DNA from: Parabacteroides goldsteinii DSM 19448 = WAL 12034
Lineage (GTDB): Bacteria > Bacteroidota > Bacteroidia > Bacteroidales > Tannerellaceae
Direction: 5' to 3'
DNA: 64,000 bases
Assembly (NCBI RefSeq): GCF_000969835.1
Contig: NZ_KQ033913.1
Location: 2,062,807-2,126,806 of the forward strand
Part shown: positions 63,781 through 64,000 of the stretch, in pieces
Position numbering within the stretch: the stretch's first letter is position 1
Layout of the letters: every line of letters begins with the position of its first letter
Notes under the pieces: generated by a model
Databases searched by the model: none
Seen by the model: the letters and a program-made list of their open reading frames with translations, nothing else
What the model was told of the DNA's origin: nothing
Translations under genes and position numbers: made by a program

Positions 63781-63901
63781 ATAACCTAATCTAACTTAAT
63801 TCTAATACCATGAAACATCCATGAAATAAATTTCGTCCAAGAGAATGTAAATAGGGGGGTATTGTTTACTTTAGTGTCATTCACTCGAAAAAACGAATGC
63901 A

Positions 63902-64000
63902 ATGAAAACAGTACCTTTTGAACAAGTCATCCTCCGGGGTTGTGGAATAGATGTCCACAAGGACATGGTAGTTGCTACGATAAGTGGCGAAGGTCTCAAA
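63902..64000 (+). CDS. IS110-family transposase, N-terminal fragment (runs off the window)
   Basis: The ATG at 63902 opens 33 codons to the window edge, including CGIDVHKDMVVATI, the first DEDD-domain Asp motif of IS110-family transposases. It is different from the copy at 59343-60338 (GLDVGKKTFDAS), so it is a second element. The gap 63781-63901 shows nothing besides possible leader sequence. Confidence 0.8.
   Translation, partial: MKTVPFEQVILRGCGIDVHKDMVVATISGEGLK

Noticed and set aside
1..64000. tRNA, rRNA, prophage or integrative element genes
   Set aside because: I looked for their hallmarks and saw none; the VapE-like gene alone does not show a phage satellite.

Overview
The window is a stretch of a Bacteroidales chromosome, most likely Parabacteroides or a close relative. 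The signs are five SusC-type receptors (one cut by the window edge), four SusD-type lipoproteins, SPII lipoproteins throughout, a FecR/ECF-sigma switch, pyruvate:ferredoxin oxidoreductase, a GldB-like lipoprotein, and promoters of the Bacteroides type (TAnnTTTG at -7). I saw no tRNA, rRNA or CRISPR array.

Layout. 1-15655: three paralogous SusC genes sharing the same kind of N-terminus. Two of them, with SusD-like_2 partners, diverge from the 8859-9554 gap; each pair is followed by a member of one 223-residue secreted family (2368-3039 and 14984-15655). 15754-18797: a divergent HU-like / VapE-DUF3874 module separated by a four-unit 22-bp array. 18946-31863: mostly housekeeping genes (FKBP lipoprotein, M28 peptidase, a 52-residue small gene, carbonic anhydrase, HAD phosphatase, aldo/keto reductase, PFOR, an AAA ATPase, IlvE, MetF), interrupted at 23580-24032 by a large structured non-coding palindrome. 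31961-32040: a second 22-bp array. 33543-45285: a polysaccharide-utilisation locus on the minus strand (FecR, SusC with STN domain, SusD, a TIM-barrel hydrolase-like lipoprotein, a GH106-like enzyme). The ECF sigma gene points the other way and leads into a TonB receptor plus DUF4249 lipoprotein and then DNA polymerase III delta-prime. 51062-58661: an enzyme-free SusC/SusD/two-lipoprotein operon. 58770-59027: 19-bp perfect inverted repeats flank the upstream region of that operon and look like an invertible promoter. 59343-60580: an IS110-family transposase with a structured upstream leader and a textbook promoter, the expected arrangement for a bridge RNA. The window ends with MATE, GldB-like, an MNT nucleotidyltransferase with a decayed HEPN partner, and the start of a second IS110-family transposase.

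How it works together (inference). Much of the window handles capture and import of large nutrients at the outer membrane. The FecR/sigma pair probably senses substrate through the STN domain of the receptor at 40484-44134 and induces that locus, and its two hydrolase-like proteins probably cut a rhamnose-containing glycan. The most unusual signals are non-coding: two arrays at different loci with the same degenerate 10-bp core at exact 22-bp spacing, the long palindrome with compensatory hairpins, the invertible-promoter candidate and the putative bridge RNA.
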